Part shown: in pieces, positions 32,605-43,975 of the stretch | How positions within the stretch are numbered: position 1 is the stretch's first letter | Layout of the letters: the number at the start of each line of letters is the position of its first letter | Assembly: GCA_947646735.1 (NCBI GenBank) | Contig: CANTFK010000752.1 | Coordinates: 62,001 to 126,000, forward strand | Source: Peronospora farinosa | Lineage: Eukaryota; Oomycota; Peronosporomycetes; Peronosporales; Peronosporaceae | DNA: 64,000 nt | Direction: 5' to 3' | Translations under genes and position numbers: made by a program | Notes under the pieces: generated by a model | What the model saw: the letters and a program-made list of their open reading frames with translations, nothing else | What the model was told of the DNA's origin: nothing | The model's database searches: none

Positions 32605-34860
32605 ATGGTGCGCGTGCCCGGATCTTCTGGTGACTCGGGATTTCCCCATGAGTCCCTGAGAGAAGATGTAAAGGTCAAAATTGAACCTGGGATTGAAGCG
32701 TCAGCGGTAAAGGGATCACCGCAGACGTGTGAAGAAAAAAGATCCCCGGATCATCAGCGTTTTGGGAGGGGCGCAGATATAAAGAAACCAAAGAGGAAGA
32801 TCAAGAGATTGATCTGAAAAAAAAACCTCTACCCCCTCCCCAGGTCCTTTCGAGGACCCCTGCAGGTCGCGTTTTGCAACGCGATCCGCTGGATAAAAAT
32901 CCTTCGGTTAAAACCAAGGGAACTTTATCCAAAACCACAACGAATTCGAAGAAGAAGAAGAATTCGAAGCCATCTCGAGTGAAGATGAAGGCGCCTGAGT
33001 CGGATCATGATGATGCCGACATGAAGCTGGCGCATGAGGAAGACAAGGCGAAAGGATGGCAACTGGATCAGTTGGAATGGTGTTTTCATTGGAAGGCGCT
33101 TAAAGATCTGTTGTCAAGCGATCCCGTTCTAAAGATTTTGAAGCCGAAGTTAATTGGATCGCTGCGAGGACCAATTTTTAGCTCCCATTCCGACACCGAA
33201 CCAGTTGGAAGCGATCCGTCGGCTTATGGAGTTGCTCCAAAAGCTGGATTCACCGCTGGAGCTTTTGACGCGCAGGTGCTGTTGGAATGCGATCATGATC
33301 GGGTGATCCAAGCAGGGCGATCTCTTTTTTCGAAGCTAGTTCCTCTCACTGGAGAGCGCGATCCGGTGGATCAGACGATCCAGCCGATTGCAATATACCA
33401 AAAGGATATCATACTGGATCTTCGCAGTATATGTCAGCGGAATCCGAAGGGGAGTCGGACGACTCGATTAATATGCAGCGAATGTCACTTGGACCGGCTG
33501 GTGCAGCGCATATTCGCGAGCGACTGGCGCCGATTAAGGCCAGAGAACAATCGACGACGGCACTCACAGCTGAAGACATGAATGTGACTGGATCAGGTCA
33601 ATTGAAATCCTATTTTGAAGCCGCTATGAGAAAGTACGAGCAGGATCAAGCTCGCATGATCGCCAGTCGATCCGCGATCCCCACAAACACCCCAAAAGTT
33701 TGCATTTCGGATGTGGATATGGAATCAGCCGGATCGCGTCAATCGCGATCCAATAATTACGATCCAGACGATTTGGGGATGGAGGATCTAAGACGGCCAC
33801 AAGTCGCAAGTGCAGGCGCTGTAATGGTGGACTTGTCACGCAGCGGATTCGAATGTCTGCGATCGCAGATCTAAAAGAATTTACAGGACGGGACAAGGAT
33901 GAAGATCGAGCGAGAAGTTGGGTTAACAAGGCCAAGTCGGCGTTCTTACGCAACCAAGCCCCGGATAATGAAAAATGCCTAGTATTTGGTGATTTACTCA
34001 CGGGACCGGCACGAAATTGGTATAGCCAGTTAGGTCGACCCACTCGGAACTCTTGGAAGTCGTTGTTGGAAACCTTTATGATCCAGTATTGTGGATATGG
34101 TATGTCTGTCGGGAGACAATACTATCATGCGAAGAAGCGATCCGATAAATCGCCATTGGAATATTTGTATCGACTGAATGTGGCCGCGATCCGAGCAAAA
34201 ATTCCCATTCGGGAGGGATCGCCCTCAATTCGCCGAGAGCATGTGGAACATTTTATTGGTACACTTGATGATCGCGATCTGGCTAAGCAGTTGACGTTGT
34301 TACGCCTTGGAGACGCCGATGATATGGAAGAAACTCTGCGAACATATCAACGCATGGAGGGAAGACAGTATCCGAGTGCAATGGGGCGAGCAAATTTCGT
34401 CAGCGATCTGCGTCGGCATCCACTCCGGTATCCTCGAAACCAACTTGTGCCGTGAGAGCGATTCGCCTGGAAGGCAGTAGCAGTGAGAGACTCGGAAATT
34501 AGTGGGTCAGACGCCGAAACAGATCGACGCAACTTATGTGTGGCCACAGTACCAGATCGCGTGAAGAAATATAGTGATCAACGCGCGGGATCGGACCATT
34601 TGGATCAAGATCGCGGTCCAGATCGCGTGGTGAATCAGAAGGCTTGTACCCATTGTGGGTCGAAGAAGCACGATGATTGCGGACGATGAAAAAGAATAAC
34701 GTGCCAGAAGTGTGGTCGTAAGGAACATCCGTCGGACAAGTGTTTTTACACCTGTGCTGCCTGCGGAGATATCCATGAGCATGGAAAATGTCGAATGGAA
34801 GAATTCTACAACATGATACGCAAGTGGTATGTCCCATCCAAGCATGCTGGATTGCTTCGT
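32605..34860 (+). pseudogene. gag: Element 4 gag, frameshifted
   Basis: Starts MVRVPGSSGDSGF (32605) at the primer site. It is split into frames 32605-32817, 32874-33581, 33431-33874 and 33853-34455. The capsid-like core (DLKEFTGRDKDEDRARSWV, LLTGPARNWYSQLG) matches element 3. Zinc-knuckle sequence (CTHCGSKKHDDC, CQKCGRKEHPSDKC) lies at about 34645-34745 with a stop between. The coding sequence is unusually rich in GATC, about ten in 33661-33960. Confidence 0.75.
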
Positions 34861-35051
34861 CGAAGGCTGAAGAAATGTTAAACTAGGACGCTCGCCAGGT
34901 TGGGAATCTGGTACGAGCCGAGCGTTCTAGGCTCTGCATTTATGCATTTGTGGAAAGAAGATCGAAGATCAAGGTATTAACGCTCAGATCGACCCGAATA
35001 ATAAATGTGAAGATTCAAAAATTCTGCGTTCAATATCAAGCGTCGTAAGAG

Positions 35052-35585
35052 TTGATGAATATGCCCGATCGCCTGCGAAAATGGAGCTCACGGGGGTATT
35101 GGAAATATCATACCCCAGGAAAATGGTTCAAGCAAGCCAAGGCAACGGGCAAGATCAACAATGAAAAGGCGATCATGTTATTTGATTCTGGAGCCGAAGT
35201 CTCAATCGTCGACACCACCTTTGCTCGTAAGGTAGGATGTGTCATTGACGAGAGTCAGAAGCAAGAATTTGTTGGGATTGGTGAGAACACATACATCGCG
35301 GATGGTCGTACAAGAATCAAGATCACGCTGAATGGATTGCTAGTCTATTATTTCGATGCTTGGGTAGGAGATCAAGTAGATCAAGACGCGATCCTAGGAA
35401 TGAATTTCATGGTCCCAGCTGGAATAAGCCTGGATTTAGCAGATGGAACACTTTGTTTGCCTGATGAGGTCAGGATACTTCTGAATGGACGAAGACCCCC
35501 TTACCGGGCGACCATACAAGCGATCACAATTCCAGATCAATATGTGGTGATCCCGAGTGATCCGGACCTACGTTACAGCCAGTAG
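35052..35585 (+). CDS. Element 4 protease, cut by inversion breakpoint
   Basis: A retropepsin-like frame with the active site MLFDSGAEVSIVD, then FARKVGCVIDES, AILGMNFMVPAGI and LDLADGTLCLPDEVR. It is intact until ..DPDLRYSQ, where the sequence switches at about 35583 to inverted element 2 gag. The expected continuation (WVRRDPKW .. [10 protein letters not shown]) is at 42710 downward on the minus strand. Confidence 0.8.
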   Translation: MMNMPDRLRKWSSRGYWKYHTPGKWFKQAKATGKINNEKAIMLFDSGAEVSIVDTTFARKVGCVIDESQKQEFVGIGENTYIADGRTRIKITLNGLLVYYFDAWVGDQVDQDAILGMNFMVPAGISLDLADGTLCLPDEVRILLNGRRPPYRATIQAITIPDQYVVIPSDPDLRYSQ

Positions 35586-35597
35586 GGCGCCCTGCAC

Positions 35598-35818
35598 CTA
35601 CTGGTCCCGACCGTTTTTTGGACGTGCGGCCGGTACAGCACCCTCATGATGGGCATCCACTACTTGCACCGATATCGGCGCTGGCGCACGGCACTCAGCC
35701 GCGCGATGTCCTGGCTTGCGACAACGAAAGCAAACCATTTGACGCCCAATGCATGCGTCACCCTTATGGGAAATGACACGTCGTCGGTCACCCGACGACT
35801 CAATCACGTCGATCTCCA
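35598..35818 (-). pseudogene. gag: Element 2 gag, C-terminal part with zinc knuckle (inverted)
   Basis: Reads EIDVIESSGDRRRV, then the CCHC knuckle CFRCRKPGHRAAEC, and ends with a stop at 35598. It is the missing end of the gag frame cut at 19067: the TGGA duplicated bases join the two in frame. Apart from being inverted it is intact. Confidence 0.85.
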
Positions 35819-35846
35819 TGTGGTGGAGTGAGTTCTTATAATGTTA
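35819..35846 (-). repeat. Terminal 28 bases of element 3's 3' LTR (inverted)
   Basis: Plus strand TGTGGTGGAGTGAGTTC.., the reverse complement of the family-B LTR end, abutting the element 4 LTR. Ends in GTTA, the second copy of the TAAC duplication. Confidence 0.85.
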
Positions 35847-37314
35847 TGTGGTGGAGTGGGATTCACAAAATTGCTGATGCGATCCCAACTCTCCACTGGC
35901 GACCGGACGACCGACTAACGGAGGGGGTACCCCGATTCCGTGTGTATAGCCTTTCTCACCTTGTGTACCTGTCGGTAGGGCGGGTTGCTCTCTTCTCGGT
36001 AGACTTGAGTCGATGTTGAACTTGATTGTGTTAGGGATAGGTGGGGGGCGATCGAGTGGAATTCCTTACACGATCGCATTTGTTCTTGGGGTGCTCTATT
36101 TGAGTCGCCCTGATCTCTCTTGAGATCGCCTTGTCCAAAAATGTAGATACTTGATCCACTTGATATACTTGATCTTCTGACCACTTGAGCCGTCTCGCGA
36201 TCTTGTACCTTGTCCTTTTCTTGTTGTGCTGCGTCCAATCGCAGGGGAAGTTGTTTGTTGAGAGTTCTTGTAATCCTTGGCCAAACAATCTAGGGATATG
36301 ACTTGTGTAGTATGTAGACTCCCTTGAGACGTCGGGAGGCCAAAGAATTCAGCCCGGAAGAGAAGTCGACACGTGTATTTAGAAGCAAATTGAACTCTGT
36401 TAATGTTAACCAATCAAATACCAAAAACCTATGATCTTGACTATCTGTAGCTCAGGATCTATTGCCACGTATCGCCCTTTTGGAGAAATCAGATCTTGTA
36501 ATGTGGTCCACTCCAATATCGCCGCGATCTGGATCGCTACCTCGCTCGGATCTAATACCATTTTAGTATCGGATCGCGGTACTAAATAATTAATATCGGA
36601 TCGCGGTACTAAATAATTAGTATCGGATCGAGGTACTAATAATTAATATCGGATCGCGGTACTAATAATTAATATCGGATCGCGGTACTAGATAATTAGT
36701 ATCGGATCGCGATACTAATAATTAATATCGGATCGCGATACTAATAATTAATATCGGATCGCGATACTAATAATTAATATCGGATCGCGATACTAATAAT
36801 TAATATCGGATCGCGATACTAATAATTAATATCGGATCGCGATACTAATAATTAATATCGGATCGCGATACTAATAATTAGTATCGGATAGCGATACTAA
36901 TAATTAGCATCGGATAGCGATACGCCGGATCACGACTTATCCTCTTTACCGTTTCTCAGGTCATGTGAGATGGTCCATCTATGTGACATGTCATGTCCAC
37001 CTCATTCCAGTCCTCCATAGCGACGTGATCCACACCAGACCGTCTTCCACATACTTGGGTGTACCCATCCTCCTTCTTAGCGATCACGTTCACGCGGATC
37101 GCCATCGGAAATACTGGAGATCGCAATAGCGCCGTTTCTAGGCCATATTTGACCCCACATAGAACTGCAAACTACACCATTCACTGTTTCCCATCCCATT
37201 TGACGTCATCTCGAAACCTTTCTGCGAGATCGCGACCATCAATATTGGCCATTTCGGACTAAACTGAAAATATGTGATCACACTTTGCGAAATTCACTCC
37301 TTCATTTCGCCACA
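35847..37314 (-). repeat. Element 4 3' LTR (family D, 1468 bp)
   Basis: Nearly identical to 31084-32604 in reverse complement, with about two fewer minisatellite units (about 36560-36925). The two copies form a long inverted repeat in the present arrangement. Confidence 0.95.
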
Positions 37315-37468
37315 ATCGTCCCCTGCACCGTTAACTCACATACAGTGTTGGCCTAGCTGTGCACCGTCTCGTTTCACCCTTCTCGTCACTTCGTCCCCTA
37401 CGGCCAGATCTACACCCGAAAACGATCGCCACCCCCAAACTGGTGTGCTCGTCACGCGCGATCCAACG

Positions 37469-38638
37469 ATGAATTCTTCTACCGGATCGCGTATCTTGCT
37501 CCCGTCTACCCGGATAATCCTTCCTCCCGTTAAGGATCGTCAAAACGCGATCTCCTTGGTTTCTTCATTGTATGACCGCCTGGAAGCCCAAGATACCATC
37601 GTGGAAAGCTATCACTCCATGGAAAATGCCTTGCAGGAGCAGGAATGTCGTTGAAATCAGCTGGAGACGGAACTTAATTCGTATCACGAGTTGGTCCCTC
37701 GACTGTGCACATTCGTCTTGCGTCGAGATGAAGAGTTGCGTCAACAACTTGATGCCGCTCTCCACATGGCCGAAGGTCTCGACGAAGAACTGAACCAGGT
37801 AACGGATCAGTCTCAGGAAATCGCCGATCTGAAGAATGCCTTGTTTCGAGCCAATGCCGAGAAACATCGCTTGCAAGATATATTTCTCCGTGAGGCGGCC
37901 AATCTTCAGCGAACTCTGGAAGGAAAATTCCGGCAGCAGATCGCGTCCCTCCAACAGCAACTGGACTCCATCCTCGCACAGCGTAATACGGCAGACAGTG
38001 CTTTGGCCGCTGACCTTCGACGCATGAAAAGCAAGGCGTCCAAGTACAAGAAAGCTCGCTCTCAGGCCCAGCAAGCCGCGAAACAACTGCAAGAGACACT
38101 GAGCGCGCTCGAGCTTGATCATGATCGTCTCCTGAGTACGAGTATTCGGAACGACGCAGCTTTGGGTCGACTTCGTACCGAAGTTGCAGATCGAGAGGCA
38201 GAGCGCGATCTGGCCATCCAGGATCGAGATTTACTTCGTTCGCATCTGACAGAATTGGCTACGGGCTTACTTCCTTCTCCGAATAGCCTTCTCGCGCTGT
38301 CCAATCCCTCGTCACCCAATCGCAAACGTGCGTCATCTTCACCGACTCTGGACGTCCCTTGTAAACGTCCCCGCAGCGCTTCCAGTACTTCTGCTCAATC
38401 TGCGACCTCGGAGAGATCTGGCATTCCAGCGCGATCTGGTACTTCGACGCGATCTGGTGGTACCCTGACGCGATCTGGTACTTCGACGCAATCTGGTAAT
38501 ACCCTGACGCGATCTGATACTTCAGCGCGATCTGGTATTTCAGCGCGATCTGGTAGTCCGGCACGATCTGATACTTCAGCGCGATCTAGTACTCCACCGC
38601 GATCTGGTAATTTAACGCAATCTGGTACTCCGGAATGA
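37469..38638 (+). pseudogene. Element 4 antisense ORF (coiled coil, Ser-rich repeats)
   Basis: Opposite to element 4's genes. Starts MNSSTGSRILLPSTRI, about 150 bases inside the 3' LTR, and is interrupted by a single in-frame TGA at 37652-37654; the same frame then continues to 38638. It encodes a long coiled coil (about 37560-38270; LRQQLDAALHMAEGLDEEL, SALELDHDRLLSTS), then a basic patch (NRKRASSS, CKRPRSAS), then tandem repeats of the type ARSGTSTRSG. Coil plus basic patch matches the plan of the element 3 antisense gene. Function is unknown; a nuclear structural or RNA-binding role is only a guess from composition. Confidence 0.6.
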
Positions 38639-39075
38639 TCTGGGACTTCGACGCGATCTGAAATTCCGGCGCAATCTGGTACTTCGGCACAGTCTAATAC
38701 TTTGGCGCTATCTGGGACTTCGACGCGATCCGAGATGCCGGCGCGATCTGGTACCTCGGCACAGTCTAATACTCTGGCGCGATCTGGTTCTCTGGCGCGA
38801 TCTGGTACTCCGGCGCGATCCAGTACTTCAACACGATCTGGTACTTGGCGCGATCTGGTACTCCGGCGCGGTCTGGTACTTCAGCGCGATCTGGTACTTC
38901 AGCACGATCTAGTTGGCGCGATCTGGTACTCCGGCACAATCTGGTACTTCAGCGCGATCTGGTACTTCAGCACGATCTGGTACTCCGGTGCGATCTGGTA
39001 CTTCGGCGCTATCTGATATTCCGGCGCGATCCGGTACTTAAGCGCGATCTGGTTCTTCGGCGCGATCTAATTTTA
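38415..39075 (+). repeat. GATC-bearing minisatellite in element 4 antisense ORF
   Basis: Tandem copies of an approximately 18-base unit GCGCGATCTGGTACTTC(A/G), with variants and a few partial units. It encodes the Ser-Gly-Thr repeats of the ORF and then runs on beyond its stop at 38638. Confidence 0.85.
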
Positions 39076-39234
39076 TCTCCTCAGCATTCAATACAATTTC
39101 ACTGTTTTCGTTACATTCTTCTGGTCGTTCTTGCAATTGTCTTCTTGTTTTGTTTGGGCCTTTTCAGCCGCGATCTGGTCTTTTAGACCTTCGATCGCTA
39201 TACTCATAATACACAGATATCCTCGTTCCCCCTG

Positions 39235-40032
39235 CTATACAACCATCGTGTACAGCCATTTCCACTCTCCGTAAGCGAAATAACCAATACAAAAATCTTC
39301 AGCTTTTCCCTCTTTATGAGACTGCATAACTTCGAAACGATTACGGCGAACTTGTTCGCGCTCAAATTCCTGCAAAATCTCGGGTAGTTGACGTCTTCTC
39401 CTAGTTGATCTGGTAATCGCAGCAACTTTAACCACCAATTCGGTCTGTTTCGACTTTAACAACTCATCCAGTCTATTAAGGGTAATGCGATCTTGGCGAT
39501 CTTCTTCCGAAGTGATGATCACACCTTTTTCCTTCTGCAAAGCAGCACTTGCCAGTCGATCTTCACTTTGGTTCCAATCGCGCTTCATATGTAAGAGCTC
39601 ATGGATCATCCATGATCGAAGCTTCTCCATTACTTTCTGTCGCAACAACTGCAGTCCAGGAGCCTTGCAATCGATTTCACCCCGCATCTGTCGAATCACT
39701 AGGTTGAAGTCGCCACAAATGATAACTCGTCCCCTAGTCTGATTCTCCAACAGATCAAAACCTAATAGTAAACCCCGATATTCGGCTTCGTTCACTGTTA
39801 AGTCCGTTGCATATTCCGATCCATCAGCCACAATAGTCCACTCAGGAAGTTTCAATATTATCGCACTGTATGATACACCCTTTCGCTTGGTTCGTGCCGA
39901 TCCATCGAAACTGACGACCAAAAGACTTTCATCTTCTTCCACCGTAGGCGGTGGCATACTTAAAGTTTGTCTTGGATGTTTCCGAGGAGCGATCTCGATT
40001 AACACTTCATCGACTTCTTCACGGGGAGTCAC
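39235..40032 (-). CDS. Element 4 RNase H region, integrase deleted after it
   Basis: Contains an RNase H fold: LLVVSFDGSARTKRKGV, VNEAEYRGLLLGFDLL, VIICGDFNLVIRQMRGEIDC. It ends EREQVRRNRFEVMQSHKEGK; the NRFEVMQSH stretch belongs to the extreme C-terminus of pol in element 3, so the integrase is missing between them. The frame differs from RT by one shift near 40081. Confidence 0.8.
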   Translation of the reverse strand: MTPREEVDEVLIEIAPRKHPRQTLSMPPPTVEEDESLLVVSFDGSARTKRKGVSYSAIILKLPEWTIVADGSEYATDLTVNEAEYRGLLLGFDLLENQTRGRVIICGDFNLVIRQMRGEIDCKAPGLQLLRQKVMEKLRSWMIHELLHMKRDWNQSEDRLASAALQKEKGVIITSEEDRQDRITLNRLDELLKSKQTELVVKVAAITRSTRRRRQLPEILQEFEREQVRRNRFEVMQSHKEGKAEDFCIGYFAYGEWKWLYTMVV

Positions 40033-40080
40033 ACTTGCAGCCAGGGCACCAAGTATTTCATCTTCGCCCTTTTCACATTT

Positions 40081-41391
40081 CTAGATCTCCAACGTCCAAG
40101 CCGATAATAATGCGGCCCACCTACCTAGCCTGCCATTGAGACCGGAGGATTGCACCAACCAGGCCATCGTCGAGAAACGCGTAAGAACTTTAATCTCTCG
40201 CGAGACTAGCATGCAATAACATAAATCCAAAATCCGAAGTAAAGCTAGTATCTCCTTCTCGACCATTCCGTAATTGATCTCATTCGGCTTCAGCGTTCGG
40301 CTTGTAAACGTAACTGGCCAGTATGTGCCATCATACTCCTGCAACAAAGCTGCTGAAACTGCCCATTTACTCGCATATACGACAATTACCGGAGGTCGAT
40401 CTGGGTCGAAGTGTTTGAGGATCGTGGTATTAACGATCTTGGCTTTCAACATGGTAAATGCGATCATCGCTTTTTCCCATCGAGTCCGGCCTTCGGGATC
40501 TGGATCGTCCCCAATATCGGAATTTTGATCTGAATCATTCCTGGTTGCGATATTCGAATCCAATGCATTCATCTTGTCAGATCGGCGGATTTCGTGGAAA
40601 TCTGCTTCCCGTAATTCATATAGCACTGACGCATAAATCGCAAAGTCTTCGACAAATCGACTATAGTAATTCAAACTTCCCAGAAAAGATTTCATCGATC
40701 GCAACGTTCTTGGGAACGGAATATTCACCAGCGATCCCAAATCCTTTGGATTAGCTTCGATTCCTGCCAGTGAGACTTGATGACCCAGGTAGTCCACCTT
40801 ACGTCGTCCCCAAAAACTTTTAGCGAGACTGATCGACAAATTCCATTCGTTGCATACTTCTAACAATCGCTTTACCTTATCATATAAGGAGGCCCACGAT
40901 GTTGCTGGAATTAGTATGTCATCAATATATGACCTTCGGCCAAGCACAGATGGCTTCTGGCTAGTATCCGGTTCGCCTTCTGTGAATACATCAACCAGCT
41001 TTGGCGATCCCGTTACCGTATCAGTGGAGTCGAGTGATCCTGTGGCAATTGCGTTTGGATCCGTACCGATCTTGAGGTATCCATACAGTGCATTATCAAT
41101 TAGACGTTGGTAAATCTGCGGAGCGTTTTTTAGCCCAAACGGCATTCGTAACCACTCGAACAGACCTGACGGCGTGAAAAAAGCAGAAATCATCCTTGCT
41201 CGCTCGGTCATTTCCACGATCCAAAATCCACTGGCCATATCCAACGGACAATACCACATAGCCTTATCCATATCTTGCAATAATTCGCTAATCAGCGGCA
41301 TAGGATACACCATTAATCTCGTGAGTTGATTCACCCGCCGATAGTCAATACACAAACGAATGTCGACACCATTCTTTTTTATGATTACCAC
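40081..41391 (-). CDS. pol: Element 4 reverse transcriptase
   Basis: A 436-codon open frame with VIIKKNGVDIRLCIDYRRVN, YCPLDMASGFWIVEMTERAR, RMPFGLKNAPQIYQRLID, the catalytic RSYIDDILIP, and the connection region MKSFLGSLNYYSRFVEDFA. It is close to element 3's RT but better preserved. The frame ends where a shift leads to RNase H. Confidence 0.85.
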   Translation of the reverse strand: MVIIKKNGVDIRLCIDYRRVNQLTRLMVYPMPLISELLQDMDKAMWYCPLDMASGFWIVEMTERARMISAFFTPSGLFEWLRMPFGLKNAPQIYQRLIDNALYGYLKIGTDPNAIATGSLDSTDTVTGSPKLVDVFTEGEPDTSQKPSVLGRRSYIDDILIPATSWASLYDKVKRLLEVCNEWNLSISLAKSFWGRRKVDYLGHQVSLAGIEANPKDLGSLVNIPFPRTLRSMKSFLGSLNYYSRFVEDFAIYASVLYELREADFHEIRRSDKMNALDSNIATRNDSDQNSDIGDDPDPEGRTRWEKAMIAFTMLKAKIVNTTILKHFDPDRPPVIVVYASKWAVSAALLQEYDGTYWPVTFTSRTLKPNEINYGMVEKEILALLRILDLCYCMLVSREIKVLTRFSTMAWLVQSSGLNGRLGRWAALLSAWTLEI

Positions 41392-41478
41392 AATCGGCGA
41401 AGCCCATGGTGATGTCGACGGCTGGATAATCCTGGCTGATAGTAATCCTTTGATTAGGTCAGCTACCTTCTCGCGAAA

Positions 41479-42710
41479 TTAGGGAGCGACCGGTCGTACT
41501 CGTTGTGCGATCGGGTGTGCTCCACCAACATCGATATCACATACTGCTCCTCGAGCTGCAGGAGGAAGCGCATTTCCTTTGCCGATGAGTAAGTGTCGGT
41601 TCGCCCAAATCAATTGCCGTAGACCTTCTTGGTCCTTGGTTAGAAAAGCTCCCGGATCGCCCACTTGGATATCATCAATCGTAACTTCTTCGGTGGATGA
41701 CACAATCTCAGGCAAGACAGCCATATGTTGATCCACATCTTCAGCATACAGCTCACCACTCTCGTGATAATACATCGAGTCTTCAGGCTTCATCTTTACA
41801 CTTCCTCCGGCTAGAATACATTTGTCGTTAATAGTAGTGGTATCACTAGCTAGCTCCTGTTCTCGCAGATTGCGATCCAGATCGGCCAGATCGCGGTCAT
41901 CCACTACCGGATCGACTAGATCGCGGTCATCGCGATCCGGATCGGCCAGATCGCGGTCCTCAACTACCGAATCGATCAGATCGCGGTCATCTCGATCTGG
42001 ATCAGCCAGATCGCGGTCATTAGCTACCGGATCGGCCAGATCGCAGTCCTTAATTGTCGTGTCGGGGTCATCGCGATCCAGATCGCCCAGATCGCGGTCA
42101 TTGATTGCCAGATCAGCCAGATCGCGGTCATTAATTGTCGGATCGCGCTCCATACATTTCTGAGTATAGTTATTGTGAGTGTAATTATCTTCATTCCACG
42201 GCCCTTGCGCGTGATCGACATTTGACATCCCTCTGATCGCATTGATTACCCATGGAGGTTGCGCTACCTGATCACTTTCACCTTCGATCATCAGATCTTC
42301 TACATTGTTTTCCTCGATTTCTCTTATCGCATCGCATTCATCATTGGATCGTGTCGTGAGTTTCACCGTTTCCGTTGTCCTTTCTTCTGCTTCCTCTTTT
42401 GAGTGTGTTAAGATCTTCTTTGGTATAGGGTACGAGGATAATCCACTAGCGGTCCGGTATATTCTTCCGGTGGTTCTTCTTCTCGATCGGTTGTCGCTTC
42501 AAACGCTAAGATCTGCCATTCGTTATACCGACGCGATCCCACCGAGACATATCCTGGGGACCGAGGTATCATATCAGCGACCATCCACCAATCTAATGGC
42601 GATCCATGACTTAAAATTACTTCTTGATCGCCGATATTAGTCAGCTGTAGATACTTGATCTGACCTGGTCCCGTAGTTACTGTAGGTACCCACTTCGGAT
42701 CGCGCCTCAC
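41479..42710 (-). CDS. Element 4 pol linker with acidic repeat
   Basis: Two frames (42408-42710 and 41479-42366) encode the region between protease and RT. The first holds [18 protein letters not shown], shared with element 3. The second contains a tandem repeat of the form [14 protein letters not shown] encoded by a GATCGCGGTCAT-type minisatellite (about 41870-42130), absent from element 3. The end ([20 protein letters not shown]) leads into RT after a stop near 41479. Confidence 0.75.
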
Positions 42711-42770
42711 CCAGATCTTGGCTTAAGGCGGACTAACTCCGATCTTCACTTCAGTCGATTCTCTTCACTG

Positions 42771-43826
42771 GTGGCAGCCCAACCTTCCAGTCCTCCTGCG
42801 CTTCGCGAACGGTTAAATGCCACCTCTACGAGTGGTGATTCACGTCTGATTATTGTCAGATTACATGTCTCCGACGTCCGGCGACCTCTGCGAGCACTCC
42901 TGGACTCAGGAGCAACAAATAATTACTTTCGTAAATCTTGTTTATCGATGCTGCCTCCCAGCATTCAGGTCCGTGAGGGACCTGGCCAAGTCGTCGTCAA
43001 GTTGGCTGACGGGAAACCACACCGCGTATCGCGGAGCGAAGTGTTGTTGCCGTACACGTTTGATGGCTTTCGCAGTAATGATGATTTCTTGGTGATCGCA
43101 ATGAATTACGCATTCGATTGCATACTGGGCATGCCATGGTTGGCACGTTACAAACCCCAGATCGACTGGTTAGCCAGATCAGTGAGACGTCGACGCAATT
43201 TCGATGTCAGTGAAGTGTTTACCCATCTCTTGGTATCTCCAAGTGACTGGCAGAACGTCACAGTCGTGGATCGTGATTCCACGATTCCACGACGCGGTGC
43301 ACAGAGCGAGGAGAGCCCTCTCTGCACTGCTTGTGCTGTTCTTCGAGACACAAGTGACAGTGACTCCTCGCTACAGAGCGAAGAGGACGACGAGGACGAC
43401 GCGGTCGAACAGGGGTTCCCGCGTCTCCTTAATACGGTTGATCAGGTGTTTCAGCACGTGAATGCAGTGGTCGAACCGGGGTTCCCATCTGCTCCTATTG
43501 TGGTCGAGCAGGGGCTCCCGCAAGGGCATTGTGACGACGAGCAAGAGCTCGCCAACGAGTGTGACGTGGACGGACAGGAGTCCCCACGCGAGAGCATGAT
43601 GGTCGAACCGGGGTTTCCATCATCACCCACTGTGGTCGAACCGAGGTTCCCGCATGGGCATATTGTGGTTGAGCAGGGGCTTCCACACGAGTACAACGTG
43701 GAGGGACAGGAGTCCTCATGCGAGAGCATGATGGTCGAACCGGGGTTTCCATCATCACCCACTGTGGTCGAACCGAGGTTCCCGCATGGGCATATTGTGG
43801 TTGAGCAGGGGCTTCCACACGAGTAA
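42771..43826 (+). CDS. Element 2 protease with repeat tail
   Basis: Residues about 30-130 form a retropepsin-like domain ([33 protein letters not shown]), very like element 1's protease. The C-terminal half is a Val/Glu/Pro-rich repeat ([18 protein letters not shown]) made by a minisatellite with a unit of about 130 bases (43590-43975). The frame ends in a one-base difference in the third unit (GAGTAAACG against GAGTACAACG). Confidence 0.8.
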   Translation: MAAQPSSPPALRERLNATSTSGDSRLIIVRLHVSDVRRPLRALLDSGATNNYFRKSCLSMLPPSIQVREGPGQVVVKLADGKPHRVSRSEVLLPYTFDGFRSNDDFLVIAMNYAFDCILGMPWLARYKPQIDWLARSVRRRRNFDVSEVFTHLLVSPSDWQNVTVVDRDSTIPRRGAQSEESPLCTACAVLRDTSDSDSSLQSEEDDEDDAVEQGFPRLLNTVDQVFQHVNAVVEPGFPSAPIVVEQGLPQGHCDDEQELANECDVDGQESPRESMMVEPGFPSSPTVVEPRFPHGHIVVEQGLPHEYNVEGQESSCESMMVEPGFPSSPTVVEPRFPHGHIVVEQGLPHE

Positions 43827-43975
43827 ACGTGGAGGGACAGGAGTCCTCATGCGAGAGCATGATGGTCGAACCGGGGTTCCCATCATCACCCACTGTGGTC
43901 GAACCGAGGTTCCCACATGGGCTTATTGTGGTTGAGCAGGGGCTCCCACACGGGTTTACGGCGGCCGAGTAGGAG
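43590..43975 (+). repeat. 130-bp minisatellite in element 2 protease tail
   Basis: About three tandem units starting near GAGAGCATGATGGTCGAACC. Units 1 and 2 are almost identical, and unit 3 carries the indel that ends the frame. Confidence 0.8.

Larger units (their letters stand above)
31084..35582 (+). mobile_element. Element 4, 5' half: family-D Ty3/gypsy (LTR, gag, protease)
   Basis: The 5' LTR (31084-32604), gag and protease are on the plus strand; the rest of the element (pol, antisense ORF, 3' LTR) lies inverted at 35847-about 42721. Target duplication TAAC: 31080-31083, and GTTA at 35843-35846 in the inverted part. The two LTRs are almost identical, so this is probably the youngest layer of the nest. 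Integrase is absent. Confidence 0.9.
35583..42721. other. Inverted segment (about 7.1 kb)
   Basis: Inside this segment element 2 gag C-part, the end of element 3's 3' LTR, element 4's 3' LTR and element 4's pol all lie opposite to their other halves. Reversing the segment rejoins element 4 protease to its pol linker, completes the element 3 LTR with matching TGGA target duplication, gives element 4 a matching TAAC duplication, and places gag C-part directly before element 2 protease. Short shared words at the breakpoints (around AGCCA and GGCG) suggest end joining. It could be a real inversion or an assembly error. Confidence 0.85.
35847..42721 (-). mobile_element. Element 4, 3' half (pol, antisense ORF, 3' LTR), inverted
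   Basis: On the minus strand from 42721 down: pol linker, RT, RNase H, 3' region with antisense ORF, purine tract (GCAGGGGACG), and 3' LTR to 35847. RNase H is followed directly by the tail NRFEVMQSH, which in element 3 comes after integrase; about 1.5 kb with the whole integrase is deleted. Confidence 0.85.
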
